Assembly: GCF_003947415.1 (NCBI RefSeq)
Contig: NZ_QHKL01000004.1
Location: 186,001 to 250,000, forward strand
Direction: 5' to 3'
Source of the DNA: Amycolatopsis sp. WAC 01376
GTDB taxonomy: Bacteria; Actinomycetota; Actinomycetes; Mycobacteriales; Pseudonocardiaceae
DNA length: 64,000 bases
The translations under genes were made by a program, and so were the position numbers. Every line of letters begins with the position of its first letter. Positions within the stretch are counted from its first letter, which is position 1. Positions 32,253 through 47,200 of the stretch are shown in pieces. The notes beneath the pieces were generated by a model. The model did not search any database and was not told the origin of the DNA. It saw nothing but the letters and a program-made list of their open reading frames with translations.

Positions 32253-35200
32253 TCCTTGTTCTCCTTCTGTACAGCCGGTGAATCAGCCCGGCGGGTGAGC
32301 GCGTCGAGCGCGAGGAACCAGCCCTCCGCCAGTTCCCGCACCGACTCTTCGGTCAGCACGGCCTCCGGCCACGACCAGTGTGCGGCCAGTTCGGGGCCGC
32401 CGGGGCGGTCCTCGGCCAGGACGTTGATCGTCAGCGCGTGCGAGACGGGCATCCCGTCGTCCGCGCCGAGTTCGGCGGCTTCGGCCTCCGCCGCGTACGA
32501 CCAGTCGGTCGCCTCGGGGACGCCGATCCGGCCCAGGTAGTTGAACTCGATCTGCGGCTTCGCGAACTCGGCGAGTTCGGGACCGGTGCGCGGGTCGAGG
32601 TACCGGAGCAGACCGTGCCCGATGCCGCCGTCCGGCAGCCCGTCGAGGTGTGCCCGGACCCGCTCGAGCGCGATACCGGCGGCGGCTCCGCCCGCGAACG
32701 CGTCGTCCAGGTCGAGGTCGCCGAGGTCGAGACATACCGGGACGACGGTGGTGAACCAGCCGACCGTCCGCGAAAGATCCGCACCACGGGCGAGTTCCTC
32801 CTCGCGGCCGTGGCCCTCGACGTCGACCAGCACCGCCTGCCCCCCGTCCCGGCGCCACCGGGTGACGGCGAGCGCGAGGCCGGTGAGCAGGACGTCGTTG
32901 ATGGTCGCACGGGACAGGAGCGGGGCCGTCCGCTCGGCGGGCAGGGTCAGCGACACCTTCTTCACGGTTCCCTGCACGTCCCGCGCGGGGTCGAGCGGCC
33001 GGTCCAGCGGGAGCGGATCCCCGCCGCCCAGCACGGACTTCCACCGGCCTAGTTCGCCCTCCCGGTCCTGTGTGGACAGTACTTCCGACCATCGCCGGAA
33101 CGAAGTGTCCACTGGGGACGGTTCGGGCGTCCGGCCGAGAGCGACCGCGTCCCACGCGGAAGCGAGATCCGGTAACAGGATCCGCCAAGAGACACCGTCG
33201 ACCGCCAGGTGATGGATCATCAGCAGCAACCGGCCCGATCCCGACGATCCCGCGTCGAACCACGTCGCGCTCACCATCACGCCTGCGTCCGGGTCGAGCC
33301 TCGCGCGAGTCGGCTCCGCATGTCGCTCGATCAGAGCGAACAGATCACCTTCGACCTCGACGCGTTCGACGCGGACGTCAACGGATTCGGCCACGCGGAG
33401 CGCCCAGCCGTCCACCGACCGGTCGAGCCGCGCGCGCAGCATGTCGTGCCGTGCGACGACGGCGCCGAGCACGGCCTTCAGCTGCTCACCGGTCATCCCG
33501 GACGGCGTCTGGAGCAACGCCGCCTGGTGATAGCCGTCGATCGGCCCGCCCAGTTCGCGCAGCGCGTGCATGATCGGCGTCGGCACGATGACGTCGTCGG
33601 CCGCCAGGCTCTCGGCGACCTCGGCCAGCGCCGCGACGGTCCGGCGCGCGAACACCTCGTGCGGCGTGATTTTCAGCCCGGCCGCGCGAGCCCGGCTGAC
33701 CAGCCGCATCGCGACGATGCTGTCCCCGCCGAGAGCGAAGAAGTCGTCGTCGGCGCCGAGTTCCGGCACGTCGAGCACTTCCGCGAAGAGCCCGCACAAC
33801 GTCTTCTCCAGCGGGGTCTCCGGCGCCCTGCCACCGGCCAGCTCCGAGTAGTCCGGCGCGGGCAGCGCCTTGCGGTCCAGTTTCCCGTTGGACAACACGG
33901 GAAGCGCGTCGAGCGCGACGAACGCCGCCGGGACCATGTACTCCGGCAACGTCTCGGCCGCGAACCGCCGCAGGTCCGCGTGATCCACAGTGGACACCAC
34001 GTAGGCCACCAGCTGCTTGAGCCGCGGGCGATCCTCACGCACGAGGACGACGGCCTGCGCGACGTCGTCGTGCCGCTCGAGCACGGCTTCGATCTCGCCC
34101 GGTTCGACCCGGAAGCCGCGGATCTTCGCCTGGTCGTCGGCGCGGCCGCCGAAGTCCAGCCGACCGTCCGCGGTCCACCGGGCGAGGTCGCCGGTGCGGT
34201 ACATCCGGGCGCCCGGCGGGCCGAACGGATCCGCCACGAACCGCTCCGACGTCAGCGCCGCCCGCCCGAGGTAGCCCCTGGCGAGACCGGAGCCGGCGAG
34301 GTACAGCTCGCCGGTGACCCCTGGCGGCACCGGCCGCAGCGCCGCGTCCAGCACGTAGGCGCGGGTGTTCGCGACCGGACGGCCGACCAGCGGCTTCTCA
34401 CTGTCACCGATCCGCGCGACCAACGCGTCCACTGTGGACTCCGTCGGCCCGTAGAGGTTGAAGGCCTCGGTGCCGTCCAAAGTGGCCAGACGGCGCCACA
34501 GGCTCTCGGGCACCGCCTCGCCGCCGACACCGATCACGGCCAGCGGGCATCGGTCGCCGTCGAGCAGTCCGGCTTCCGCCATCTGTGCGAAGAACGACGG
34601 CGTGACCTCGATGAAGTCGAAGCCGTCCCGGGAGATCATCGCGGCCAGGAGCTCCGGATCACGCCGGGTCTTCTCGTCCACGATGTGCACGGCGTGCCCG
34701 TCGAGCAGCCACAGCTGCGGCTGCCACGAGGCGTCGAAGGAGAACGACCACGCGTGCCCGACCCGCAGGTGCGGTTTGCCGGTGGCCTCGACCGCGGGCC
34801 GGTGCAGCGTCGCGCGATGGCTGTGGAACAGGTTCACCACACCGCGATGCGGGACGACGACCCCCTTGGGCGTCCCCGTCGAACCCGACGTGTAGATCAC
34901 GTACGCCGGATGCTCCGGACTGAGCGGCCGGACCCGGTCCCGATCGGTCAGGTCGTGCGCCTGCCGGTCCTCGGTGACGAGCGCGCACAGCGCCAGCGTC
35001 TCGATCTCGGTCCGGGGCAACGACTCCAGCAGCTCGGGTTCGGTCAGGATCACCTTGGGCCGCGCGTCGGCGAGCATCGCGGCCAGCCGTTCGACGGGGT
35101 AGTCCGGGTCGAGCGGCAGGTACGCCGCTCCCGTCTTGTGGACCGCGAGGATCGCCAGCAGCACGTCCGCCGAACGCGGCAGCGCCAAGGCGACGAAGTC

Positions 35201-38200
35201 CTCCGGGCCGATGCCGTGGGCGACCAGCGCCCTGGCGAGCCGGTTGGCGCGTTCGTTCAGCTCGGTGAAGGTCAAGGCGACCTCACCGGACACCACCGCC
35301 GTCGCGCCGGGCGAACGCCGGACCTGCGCTTCGAACAAACCGGCCACAGTGGACGGTTCGACGGCGAGCGCCGTCCCGTTCCACTCGCGGACGATCAGGT
35401 CGAGGTCGGCCTCGGTCAGGATGTCGACCCTGCCGACCGGGGCGTCCACATCGGACACCATGGCGGCGAGCACCCGCTCCATCGCGGCCGGAAGCCGTTC
35501 CGGCAGGCCCGCGTCGAACAGGTCGGAGCGGTACTCGGCCGTGAGCTTCAGCCGCGCGCCGGGCTCCACCGCCCAGGTGAGCGGATAGTGCGTCGAGTCC
35601 TCGTGGCGCACGATCTCCCCGCGCAGCCCGGCACCGGTTTCGTCCTCGTCCGCGCCCGGGTAGCTCTCGAACACCATCAGCGTGTCGAAAAGCTCCCCCA
35701 GCCCGGCGCCACGCTGGATGTCGGCGAGCCCGAAGTGCTGGTGCGCCAGCAATGCGGACTGTCCGTCCTGGACCCGGTCGAGGAGTGCACCCAGCTTCTC
35801 GGCCGGGTCGAGCACGATCCGCACCGGGATCGTGTTGATGAACAGGCCGAGCATCCGCTCGACCCCGGCCAGTTCCGGCGGGCGGCCGGCGACCGTCGCG
35901 CCGAACACGACGTCCGATCGGCCGGTCAGCCTGCCGAGCACGATGCTCCACGCCGTCTGGACCAGCGTGTTCAGCGTCAGACCACGCGAGCGGGCCAGGC
36001 CGGCCAGTGCCTCGGTCGCCTGCTCCGGCAGTTCCAGCGACAACCGCTCCGGCAGAGCCGGGATCCGCTGCGGGTCCTGCGGGACGAAGTGCGTCGGCTC
36101 GGTGAGCCCGTCGAGTGCCTGCCGCCAAGCGGCTTCCGCCGCCTCCCGGTCCTGCTCCGCGAGCCAGCCGAGATGGTCGCGGTACTGCCGTGACGGCGCC
36201 GCGTCGGCACCGGCGTAGAGCTGGGACAGCTCGGCGAACAGTTGCGGGACCGACCAGCCGTCGAGCAGGACGTGCTGGTGGGTGAACACCAGCCGGTGCC
36301 GACCGTCCGGCAAGGCCAGGAGCAGGAACCGCAGCAGTGGCGCGGCCGCCGGATCGAAGCGGCGGCGGTCATGTGCCATCTCCGTTTCGAAATCGCCCGC
36401 CGAGTCCACGAAACGCCAAGGAACCGTGACCGAACGCGCCACCAGCGCGACCGGACGACCGGAGGCGAGATAGCGGTAGCCGGTGCGCAAGACGGCGTGC
36501 CGGTCCACGAGGGACTGAGCGGCCTCGCGCAGCCGCACCGGATCGAGCGGGCCGTTGAGATCGAAGGACACCTGGACGGTGTAGACGTCGGGTCCGTCGC
36601 CGTCCATCGTCGCGTGGAAGAGCAACCCTGCCTGCAACGGCGTCAGCGGCCACACCTCGGCCGTGTCCGGCGCGACGTCGAGGATCTCGGCGCGTTCGCC
36701 CGCTTCGAGCTCCACCAAGTGCTTGCGGTTCGCCGGTGCGGGCGCGTCGAGCCGCACCGAACTGACCTCGGCCAGCGCCGCGACGGTCCGATGCCGGAAG
36801 ACGTCACGCGGGCTGAGCAGCAGCCCGGCGCTCCGCACCCGGCCGACCAGCTGCATCGCGACGATGCTGTCACCGCCGAGGCGGAAGAAGTCGTCGTGGA
36901 CGCCGACCTTCTCCAGCCCGAGCACACCGGCGACAAGCGACGCCAGCAGTTCTTCGCGCGGAGTGCGCGGGGCGTCGCCGGTGACCGCGACGGCGAAGTC
37001 CGGCGCGGGCAGCGCCTTGCGGTCGAGCTTCCCGTTGGGTGTCAACGGGAACTCGTCCAGCACCACGAACGCCGACGGCACCATGTACTCCGGCAAAGCG
37101 GCCTCGGCCAGCCGCCGGGTCTCTTCGACGTCGGCCGCGCCGGTCAGGTAGGCGACGAGCCTGCCCTCCCGCAGGACAACCCGTGCGGAGAGCACGGACT
37201 CGATCTCGCCCAGCTCGATCCGGAACCCGCGCAGCTTGACCTGATCGTCGGCGCGGCCGAGGTACTCGAGCGCGCCGTCGGCACGCCATCGCGCGAGGTC
37301 GCCCGTGCGGTACATGCGCTCCCCCGCGGCGAACGGGTTCGCCACGAACCGCTCGGCGGTCAGCCCGGCCCGGCCGAGGTAGCCGCGCGCGAGTTGCGCA
37401 CCCGCGAGGTACAGCTCGCCGGCCACGCCCGGCGGAACCGGCCGGAGCCTGGCGTCCAGTACGTGGACGCGGGTGTTCCACACCGGACGTCCAATGGGGA
37501 CGGTGTCATCGACGACCTCCCACGAGGTCACGTCCACCGAAGCCTCGGTCGGCCCGTAGAGGTTGTGCAGCAGGACGCCGGCTCGGGCCGCCAGTTCCGG
37601 CGGCAGCGCCTCGCCACTGCACAGGACCCGGCGGACGCCGTGCCATCCCGGCTCTTCGGCGAGGAACGCTTCCAGCATCGACGGGACGAAGTGCAGGGTC
37701 GTGATCCGCTGGTCCCGGATCAGCGCTTCGAGATACGCCGGATCGCGGTGGCCGTCCGGTTTGGCGACCACCAGTGTGGCGCCGGTGATGAGCGGCCAGA
37801 AGAACTCCCACACCGACACATCGAAACTCGACGGCGTCTTCTGCAACACCCGATCATCCGCCGCCAGACCGTACTCGTCCTGCATCCACAACAACCGGTT
37901 CACGATGCCGGAATGCGGCACCACCACACCCTTAGGACGACCCGTCGAACCCGACGTATAGATCACATACGCCCGAGACGACGGATCCACGACACGGCCC
38001 AGATTTTCTCCGGAGTAGCCATCAACGTCAGGCAACGTATCAAGCACTACCGTGGGTGACGCGTCTGCGAGCATGAACGCCAGCCGGTCGGCCGGATAAT
38101 CCGTGTCGAGCGGCAGATACGCCGCCCCAGCCTTGTGCACGGAGTACAGCGCGACGACCAGATCGATCGACCTCGGCAGCGACACCGCCACCACCGACTC

Positions 38201-41200
38201 CGCACCCACACCCTGCTCGGCCAACCATCGCGCCAGCCGATTCGCCCGTGCGTTGAACTCGGCGTACGAGAGTTCCGAGCCTTCGAACACCACGGCGGAA
38301 GCGTCCGGAGTCCGCGCCACCTGCGCCTCGAACAACTCCGGCAACGTCACCGGCGGAACGTCGTGCGCGGTGTCGTTCCAACGCTCGAGCAGCGTGCGTT
38401 CGTCCTCGCCGAGGATGTCGAGTTCGCCGAGCGGGATCGCCGGATCGGCGGCCACCTGGTCCAGAACGGCGACCAGCCGCCGCGCGATCGATTCGGCCGT
38501 GGCGTGGTCGAACAGGTCGGCGCTGTACTCGATCGCGCCCGAGATCCCGTCGCTGTTCTCCAGGAATCCGAATTCGAGATCGAACTTCGCGACGCCCTGT
38601 GCGAAGTCCTCCTGAACCGCACGAAGACCGGGCAGTTCCAGCCCCTCGCCCGATTCGGGCAGGTAGACCACCATCACCTGGAACAACGGGTGCCTGGCCA
38701 GTGAGCGTTCCGGGTTGACCGCGTCGACCAGGCGCTCGAACGGCAGATCCTGGTGTTCGAAGGCGGCGAGGTCCGTCGCGCGCACCCGGGCGAGCAGGTC
38801 GCCGAACGCCGGGTCGCCCGACAGGTCGGTGCGCAGCACGAGCGAGTTCACGAAGAAGCCGATCAGCGGCTCCAGCCGTTCGTCGACGCGGCCGGAACTC
38901 GGCGCGCCGAGGGGGATGTCGTCCCCGGCCCCGAGCCGGTGCAGCAGTGCCGCGACCGCGGCCTGTGCCAGCATGAACATGCTGACGTCGTGCCGCCGGG
39001 CGACCGCACGCAGGCGCTCGGTGAGCCCGCCGTCGATCGGGAAGGTGACGAGACCGCCGCGGTGGCTCGACTCGGCCGGCCGGGGCCGGTCCGAAGGCAG
39101 AGCCAGTTCGTCGGGCAGGTCGGCCAGTGCTTCCTGCCAGAACTCGAGGTGCCCGGAGGCCGTCGAGGCGAGCAGTTCGCGTTGCCACAAGGCGTAGTCT
39201 GCGTACTGGACCGGAAGTTCCGTCCACTGTGGAGCGACTCCGGCCAGACGCGCCTCGTAGGTCGTCGCGAGGTCGGCCATCAGCGGTCCCTGTGACCACT
39301 CGTCCGTCGCCACGTGATGGATCACCAGCAGGAGGACGTGTTCCCGAGCGGACACGGTGAAGACCGTGGCCCGGATCGGGAGTTCCGCGTCGAGGGCGAA
39401 TCCGCGGCCGGCTTCGGCGGACAACTGCGTGGGGAGGTCACCCGCGTCCTCGAAGCGGACCTCCGGACGTGCGTCGGCCAAGATCCGCTGCGCCGCGACG
39501 CCTCCCTCCTCGGCGAACACGGTCCGCAGCGGTTCGTGCCGCTCGACGAGGTCGCCGATCGCCGCGCGCAGCGCCTCCGTGTCCAGCTCGCCGTGCAGAC
39601 GCCAGGCGAGCGGGATGTTGTAGGTGGGCGTGACCCCTTCGAGCTGGTACAGGAACCACAACCGTTGCTGCGCGGGCGAAAGCGGCAAGACTTCCGGACG
39701 GTTCCCGGCGCTCAAGGCCGGCCGGTCCGAGGGGTCGGTAAGCCGTTCCGCCAGCGCCGCGACGGTGGGGGCGTCGAAGACGTCGCGGACCGACACGGTG
39801 GCGTCCAGTGCGGCCGAGATCCGGCTGACCAGGCGCATCACCAGCAGCGAATGCCCGCCGAGCGCGAAGAACCCGTCATCGATCCCGACCTGTTCCACGC
39901 CGAGCACATCGGCGAACAACGCGCACAGGGCTTCTTCCCTGGCGTTCCGCGGTGCACGGCCTTCGGCGGCCGCGAACTCGGGAGCTGGGAGTGCTTTGCG
40001 GTCGAGTTTGCCGTTCGGGGTCAGCGGGATCTCGTCGAGCACGACGAACGCCGACGGCACCATGTGCTCCGGAAGCTTCGTCGCCACTGCCTCACGAAGC
40101 CCGTCCACGGCCCCGACGACGTAGGCCACCAACCGGTCTTCCCTGGCGACGACCACGGCACGCGTGACGGATCCGGACGCGGTCAGCGCCGCTTCGACCT
40201 CACCGAGTTCGACCCGGAAACCGCGGATCTTGACCTGGTCGTCGACCCGGCCCAGGAATTCGAGGACGCCGTCGGCGGACCAGCGCGCGAGGTCCCCGGT
40301 GCGGTACATGCGCTCCCCCGGGCCGCCGAACGGGTCGGCGACGAACCGCTCGGCGGTCAACCCCGGCCTGGCCAGGTACCCGCGAGCGAGCTGCACACCG
40401 GCGAGGTAGAGCTCACCGGGGACACCCGGCGGGACCGGGTTCAGCCGTGCGTCCAGCACGTACGTCCGCGTATTCCACACCGGACGTCCGATCGGGACGG
40501 AGGGTGTCGTCTCGGCGTCGGCCCGCCACGCCGTCACGTCGACGGACGCTTCGGTCGGGCCGTAGAGGTTGTACAGCGGGACATCCACGCGAGCGGCCAG
40601 TTCGGACGGCAGCGCCTCGCCACTGCAAATCACCCGCCGCAATCCCGCGCACTCCGCCGTTTCCAGGAACAGCGCGAGCATCGACGGGACGAAGTGGACG
40701 GTGGTGATCCCGGCGGTACGGATCAGCTCCGCGAGGTACGCCGGGTCTTTGTGTCCCTCGGGTTTGGCGACCACCAGCGTCGCTCCGGTGATGAGCGGCC
40801 AGAAGAACTCCCACACCGACACATCGAAACTCGACGGCGTCTTCTGCAACACCCGATCATCCGCCGCCAGACCGTACTCGTCCTGCATCCACAACAACCG
40901 GTTCACGATGCCGGAGTGCGGTACCACGACACCCTTAGGACGACCGGTCGAACCCGACGTGTAGATCACATACGCCGGAAACGACGGATCCACGACGCGA
41001 CCCAAGTTCTCAACGGAGTAGCCATCGAGATCAGGCAAAGTATCGAGAACCACGGCGGGCGACGCGTCGTCGAGCATGAACGCCAGCCGGTCGGCCGGGT
41101 AGTCCGTGTCGAGCGGCAGATACGCCGCCCCAGCCTTGTGCACGGAGTACAGCGCGACGACCAGATCGATCGACCTCGGCAGCGACACCGCCACCACCGA

Positions 41201-44200
41201 CTCCGCACCCACGCCCCGCTCGACCAGCCACCGTGCCAGCCGATTCGCGCGCGCGTTGAACTCCGCGTACGAAAGCTCAGTGCCTTCGAACACCACGGCA
41301 AGAGCGTCCGGTGTCCGCGCCACCTGCGCCTCGAACAGCACCGGCAGGGTCGCGACCGAGACCTCACGAGCCGTGCGGTTCCACTCGGTCACCCGCGCGA
41401 GCTCATCACCGACGAGGACGTCGAGCGCCGCGACGGACCGGTCCGGTTCGGCCGTGACCTGCTCCAGCAGCGAAGTGAGGCGGGTGAGCAGCCGCTCGGC
41501 CGTCGACTCGTCGGCGAGATCCTCGGCGTATTCCAGCATCAGCGTGGCGGTGTCCCCGCCGTCGACCATCGTGAAGTGCAGGTCGAACTTCGCCATACCG
41601 GTGTCCATCTCGAACCACTCGGCGGGCAGCCCGAGCACGTCGTGCGCGTCGCTCTGCCGGTGGTAGCCCACCATCACCTGGAACAGCGGGTTGCGGCCCG
41701 TCACCCGGGGCGGGTTCAGCTCCTCCACGACACGCTCGAACGGCAGGTCGCCGTGCGAGAACGCGGCGAGATCCGCCTCGCGCACCCTGTCGAGCAGCGC
41801 GGCGAACGTCGGCTCGCCGGACAGGTCGGTCCGCAACACCAGCGTGTTCACGAAGAATCCGACGAGCTGCTCCAGCCGTTCGTCAGTTCGTCCCGCGATC
41901 GGGGCGCCGAGCGGGATGTCGTCCCCGGCGCCGGTCCGGTGCAGCAGTGCGGCCACCGCCGTTTGGAGCACCATGAACGGGCTCGCCCCGGCTTTCGCCG
42001 CCAGGTCCCGCACGGCGGCCGACAGCTCGCCGGACAGCCGGGACTTGACCTTCCCGCCCCGTCCGGTCGGCCGGAGCGGACGCGGGCGGTCCAGCGGCAG
42101 CGTGAGCTCGTCCGGCGCACCGTCCAAGGATCCGGCCCAGAAGGCGATCTGGGCGGCGCCGCGCTGGTCGAGGAAGTCCTTCTGCCACAAGGAGAAGTCT
42201 GCGTACTGCACCAGAAGGTCCGTCCACACGGGACTCGCGCCGCCGAGCCGGGCTTCATACGCCGAGGTCAGGTCGCCCAGGAACGGACGGTCGGACCATT
42301 CGTCGGTCGCGCTGTGGTGCAGGACCAGCGAGATCACGTGGTCGCCGTCGCCGAGGCGCAGCACCCTCAGCCGGACCGGGATTTCCCGTGCCAGGTCGAA
42401 CGGTGTCCGCGAGAGCTCGGCGATGCGGACCGCCAACCCGGCTTCATCGCACTCCTCCACGGCGAACGGGATCTCGGGCGCGTCGAGAACGCGCTGGTAG
42501 GGCTCCCCGTCGTGCTCGATGAACACGGTCCGCAGGACTTCGTGCCTGCCGAGGACGTCGCCCAGCGCCAGCCGAAGTGACTCGAGATCAAGGTCGCCCC
42601 GCAACCGGAAGGTCAGCGGGAAGTTGTACGCGACCGCGTTCGCTTCCATCCGGTCGACCAGCCAAAGGCTGCGCTGGGCCGCCGAAAGCGGGACGCGTTC
42701 GGGGCGCTCGGCGCGGACCACCGCCGGCCGCGCCGGTTCGCCGGCACCCGCGCGAGCGGCCAGCTCGGCCACCGTCGGCGCCTCGAACAGGTCACGGATG
42801 GCCAGTTCCGCGCCGAGTTCGGTCCTGGCGCGGCTGATCAACCGGGTGGCGAGCAGCGAATGCCCGCCGAGGTCGAAGAAGTTGTCCTCGACGCCGACCC
42901 CGTCCAGTCCGAGGACCTCGGCGAAGAGCGCGCACAGCGTCTCTTCTTCGGCGGTCTCGGCCGGGCGGCTTTCGGCGAGCCGCACCGTCTGATCGGCGTC
43001 CGGGAGCGCCCGCGTGTTGAGCTTGCCGTTGTCGGTCAGCGGCAGCGCGCCCAGCGTGACGAACGCGGCCGGGACCATGTAGTCCGGCAGTTCCGTCTTG
43101 AGCCGATCGCGCAGGCGTTGCACCAGTTCGCCGCCACCGCGGGCCGCGGTCGGGCTCGTGGCGTACTTGGCCAGGTTCGTGCCGACCGAAACGGGCTGAT
43201 GCACACCGGTCACCAGCGAGTCCGACTGTCCCTTGTGGACGAACACCGCTTCGAAAGCTCCGTCGGCCGACCAGGTGCAGTACACCCGGAACCCGAGCCG
43301 GTCACCGAGTTCGTGCACATCCTCCGGTTCGACACCGTCATGGCCACGGAACAACGCGAGGACGTCGATGAGCGGAGCACCGGCGTCCAGGGCGCGTGTC
43401 GCCTCGACCTCCGGAGCCTGCCGGGCGTCCGGGATCCGGCTCACGCGCAACGTTTCCGCACCGGAGAGCCGCGCTTCCAGGGCCGAGAGGGAGCCCACCT
43501 CGTCCCAGAACAGACGTGGCGCTTGGGCGACCGAAAGGGTCGTGGCGGGTGCCTTGACCAGGACCGCGTCGTAGCGGTACCGGCTCAGCTCGTTGTGCAG
43601 CCGGGCCCGTTTGATCCGGACCTGCGCGGCGACATCCGGAAGCCGCCGCGCGAGCGCGGTGAAGTAGTCCGGGTCGATCAGCAGTTCCTTCTCCAGCGCG
43701 GCACCGCGTTCGATCGCACGCCGCACGTGGGCGACATCGGAGGTCGCGTCGGCGCGGGTGAGCTGGATGGCGGTGTGGAAGGCACGGGCGAGGCGCAGGT
43801 TCCGGACGTCGCCGACGAACAGCGCGCCGCCGGGCGCGAGCAGGCCGATCGCCTTCGTGATGACGTCGGTCAGGTAGTCGACGCTCGGGAAGTACTGGAT
43901 GACGGAGTTGATCACGATGGTGTCGAACCGGCCGCCGGGCAGGCCGTCGAACACGTGCGCCGGCTGGGCGCGCAGGTTCACCTTGGCCGCCAGCTCCGGA
44001 TCCCGTTCCAGCTCGCGGTTCAGCTTCGCGATCACCGGCGCGGCGAGGTCGGTGCCCCAGTACTCCCGCGCCATCGGGGCGATCTGCCCCATCAGCAGAC
44101 CGGTGCCGACGCCGATCTCCAGCACTCGTTCCGGCTTCAGTTCGGCGATCCGGTCGACGGTCGCCTGCCGCCATTCCCGCATGTGCTCCAGCGGGATCGG

Positions 44201-47200
44201 ATCACCGTCGTAGCTGGAATCCCAGCCCGCGAAGTCCTCGGTGAACAGGGCCGTCGGGATCTCGGTGTACTCGTCCGAGTAGATCTGCTGCCATTCGCCG
44301 ACCTGGTCGGCCTCCGCCTCGGCCCGCGCGTCCCCGCTCAGCTCGGCAGGGACGACGTAGCCGATGAGCCGCTGCAGGCCGGGCGCCGACGGGTCGGGCC
44401 GCGCGAGGACGGCGGCCTGCGCGACCTCGGGGTACCGGCTGAGCGCGGTCTCGATCTCGCCGAGTTCGACGCGATAGCCGCGGATCTTGACCTGGTCGTC
44501 GGTGCGGCCGAGGAAGTCGATGTTCCCGTCCGGACGGCGGCGCACCAGGTCACCGGTGCGGTACATGCGCCCGCCCCCTGGCACGAACGGGTCGGCGACG
44601 AACCGCTCGGCGGTCAGGCCGGGACGGCCGAGGTAGCCGCGGGCCAGCCCCTCACCCGCGATGTAGAGCTCGCCCGCGACCCCGTCCCGGACCGGCCGGA
44701 GCCAGGCGTCGACGATGTAGGCGCGGGTGTTCCAGATCGGTTTGCCGACGGTCGGGGTGTCGCTGTCGGTCGTGCCGCCGCCGAGCGTGTTGATCGTGTA
44801 CTCGGTGGGGCCGTACAGGTTGTAGCCGTAGGTCCCGTCGGTGTCCCGCAGCCGGTTCCACACCGACTCCGACACCGCCTCGCCGCCGAGCAGCACGAGC
44901 GCGGGCCGGTGTCCTTCCAGCAGCCCTTCCTCGATCAGCAGATGGGCGTACGTCGGCGTCACGTTGACGACGTCGACCTCGTGCTCGTCGCAGTACGCCA
45001 CGAGCCCCCGCGCGTCCCGCCGCAGTTCCTCGTCGCAGACGTGGACCTCGTGCCCTTCGACGAGCCACAGCAGCTCTTCCCAGGACATGTCGAAGGCGAA
45101 CGACACGGTGTGCGCGATCCGCAGCCGCCGTCCGCCCGCCGACGCGATGGCCGGGGCGAAGATGGCGCCCTGGTGGTTGAGCTGCATGTTCGTCAGGCCG
45201 CGGTACGGCGCGACGACGCCCTTGGGTTTGCCCGTGGAGCCCGAGGTGTAGATGACGTACGCCGGATGCTCCATGCGGTCCGCACGGCCGCGCGGGAACA
45301 GCGGGCGTTCGGCGTCGGAGATCGGGCCGCCGCCGAACGCCCTGTCTTCGTGGTCGTCGACGAGGACCCGCGGCGTGGCGCCGGGAAGTGTCGCCGAGAC
45401 GTCCTTTGTGGACACGAGGCACAGCGGCCTCGCGTCCTCCAGCATCATCGCGAGCCGGTCGGCCGGGTAGTCGAGTTCCAGCGGCAGGTACGCCGCGCCG
45501 GTGCGCAGCACGGCGAACAGCGCGACGACCATGTCGATCGACCGCGGCAGGCCGAGCGCGATCACCTGCTCCGGCGCGGCCCCCTTCGCCAGCAGCAACC
45601 GGGCCATCCGGTTGATGCGCGCGTCGAGTTCCGCGTACGTCAGACGTTCTTCGCCGAACACCAAGGCGATCGAGTCCGGCGTTCGTTCCGCTTGAACCGC
45701 CAGCAGGTCGGCGATCGTGTCCTCGATGACCGGGTGCTCGGCCTCGGCCCAGCCTGCTTCCAGCGCCGCACGATCCTCAGTGGACACCGTGGCCAGCGCG
45801 CCGACCGGTTTCGCCGGGTCGTCGACGATCTGCTCGACCAGTGAGGTGAACCGGCCCAAGACCGACGCGGCCTCGTCCGAGTCGATGACGTCGTCCCGAT
45901 AGGACAGCGTGATCCGGATTTCCTCGCCCGGCGTGACCACCAGGGTCAGCGGGTAGTGCGTGGCGTCGATGTTGAGCAGGCCGGTGATGCCGTGCCGGTG
46001 GCGGAGTCCGTCGCGCCGTTCGTCACCGTCGGCGTTGCGCAGCACGAAGAGCGTGTCGAACAGCACGCGGTGCCCGGCCTCCCGCTGCAGGACACCGAGG
46101 CTCATGAACTCGTACGGGGTCAGGTCCATCCGCTCGGACTGCAAGCGCCGCACCAGGTCCAGAACCGACTCGGCCGCGTCGAGCCGCACCCGGGTCGGCA
46201 CGGTGTTGAGGAACAGGCCGATGGTGTTCTCGATGTCGGGCACCGCCGCGGGCCTGCCCGCGACCGCGGCGCCGAACACGACGTCGTGCCGCCCGGTCAT
46301 CGTCGAGAGGACCAGGCCCCAGGCCGCGTTGAGCACGGAGTTGACGGTCAGGCCGTGCCGCCTGGCCTGCTCACGCAGTGCGCGGCCCAGGTCGGCCGGG
46401 AGCACGGTGTCCAGGTTGACCGGCGTGGCGGGGACCAGATCCCGGCCCTCCGGACCGACGACGGTCGGCTCCGCCAGCCCGGACAGCGCCTCGCGCCACG
46501 CTCCCGTGGCGGCCTCGATGTCCTGGCGGTCGAGCCAGCGCAGGAAGTCCACATAGGACCCTGCTGCGGGCAGCGTGCGGTCGTCCCCGCCGAGGTCGTA
46601 CAGCGCGAACAGCTGCTCGATGAAGAGCCAGGCGGACCAGCCGTCCCAGAGCAGCAGATGCCGGTTCAGCACCACCCGGTCGCGCCCGTCCCCGAGCCGG
46701 ACCAGCTTCAGGCGGAACAGCGGTGGGGTGCCGAGGTCGAACCGCGTCGCGCGGTCCTCGGCCATCAGTTCGTCGAGCCGCTCCCGCCGCTCGTCTTCGG
46801 GCAGCGCCGAAAGGTCCACTTCGGACACGGGCGGCTCGACGTCGGCCGCCACGAACTGGACGGGCCCTCGTAGTCCCTCGCTGGTGAAACCGGCGCCGAG
46901 ACTCGGGATCCGGCGGAGCAGCGCGGACACCGCCGAGCGCAACTTGCCGGCATCCAGGCGGTGATCGAAGTCGATCGCCTCCTGGATCGTGTAGATGTCG
47001 ACGCGGTCGGAGTTGTAGCTGGAGTGGAAGAACAGGCCTTCCTGGAGCGGGGACAGCGGCCAGACGTCGGCGACCGGCAGCGGGCTGAACCGCTCGACGC
47101 GCGCGATCTCCTCCTGCGTCAGCGACACCAGTTCGAGGTCGGACGGCGTGAGCCCCACCGGCACGTCCGCGTCCACCGCCGCGAGCTCGCGCAAGGCGGC

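Noticed and set aside
34050..35300. A6 as a glutamine-activating domain (code begins DAQ)
   Set aside because: The domain shares with A3 the extended region typical of hydroxyornithine-activating domains, and position six of this pathway type is a hydroxyornithine. Left as inference with lower confidence.
33209..45844. Very long open frames (up to about 1000 codons) on the plus strand opposite the NRPS gene
   Set aside because: Their composition is that of antisense GC-rich frames (His/Arg/Asp/Gly-rich, no domains), and the minus-strand NRPS explains the region fully.
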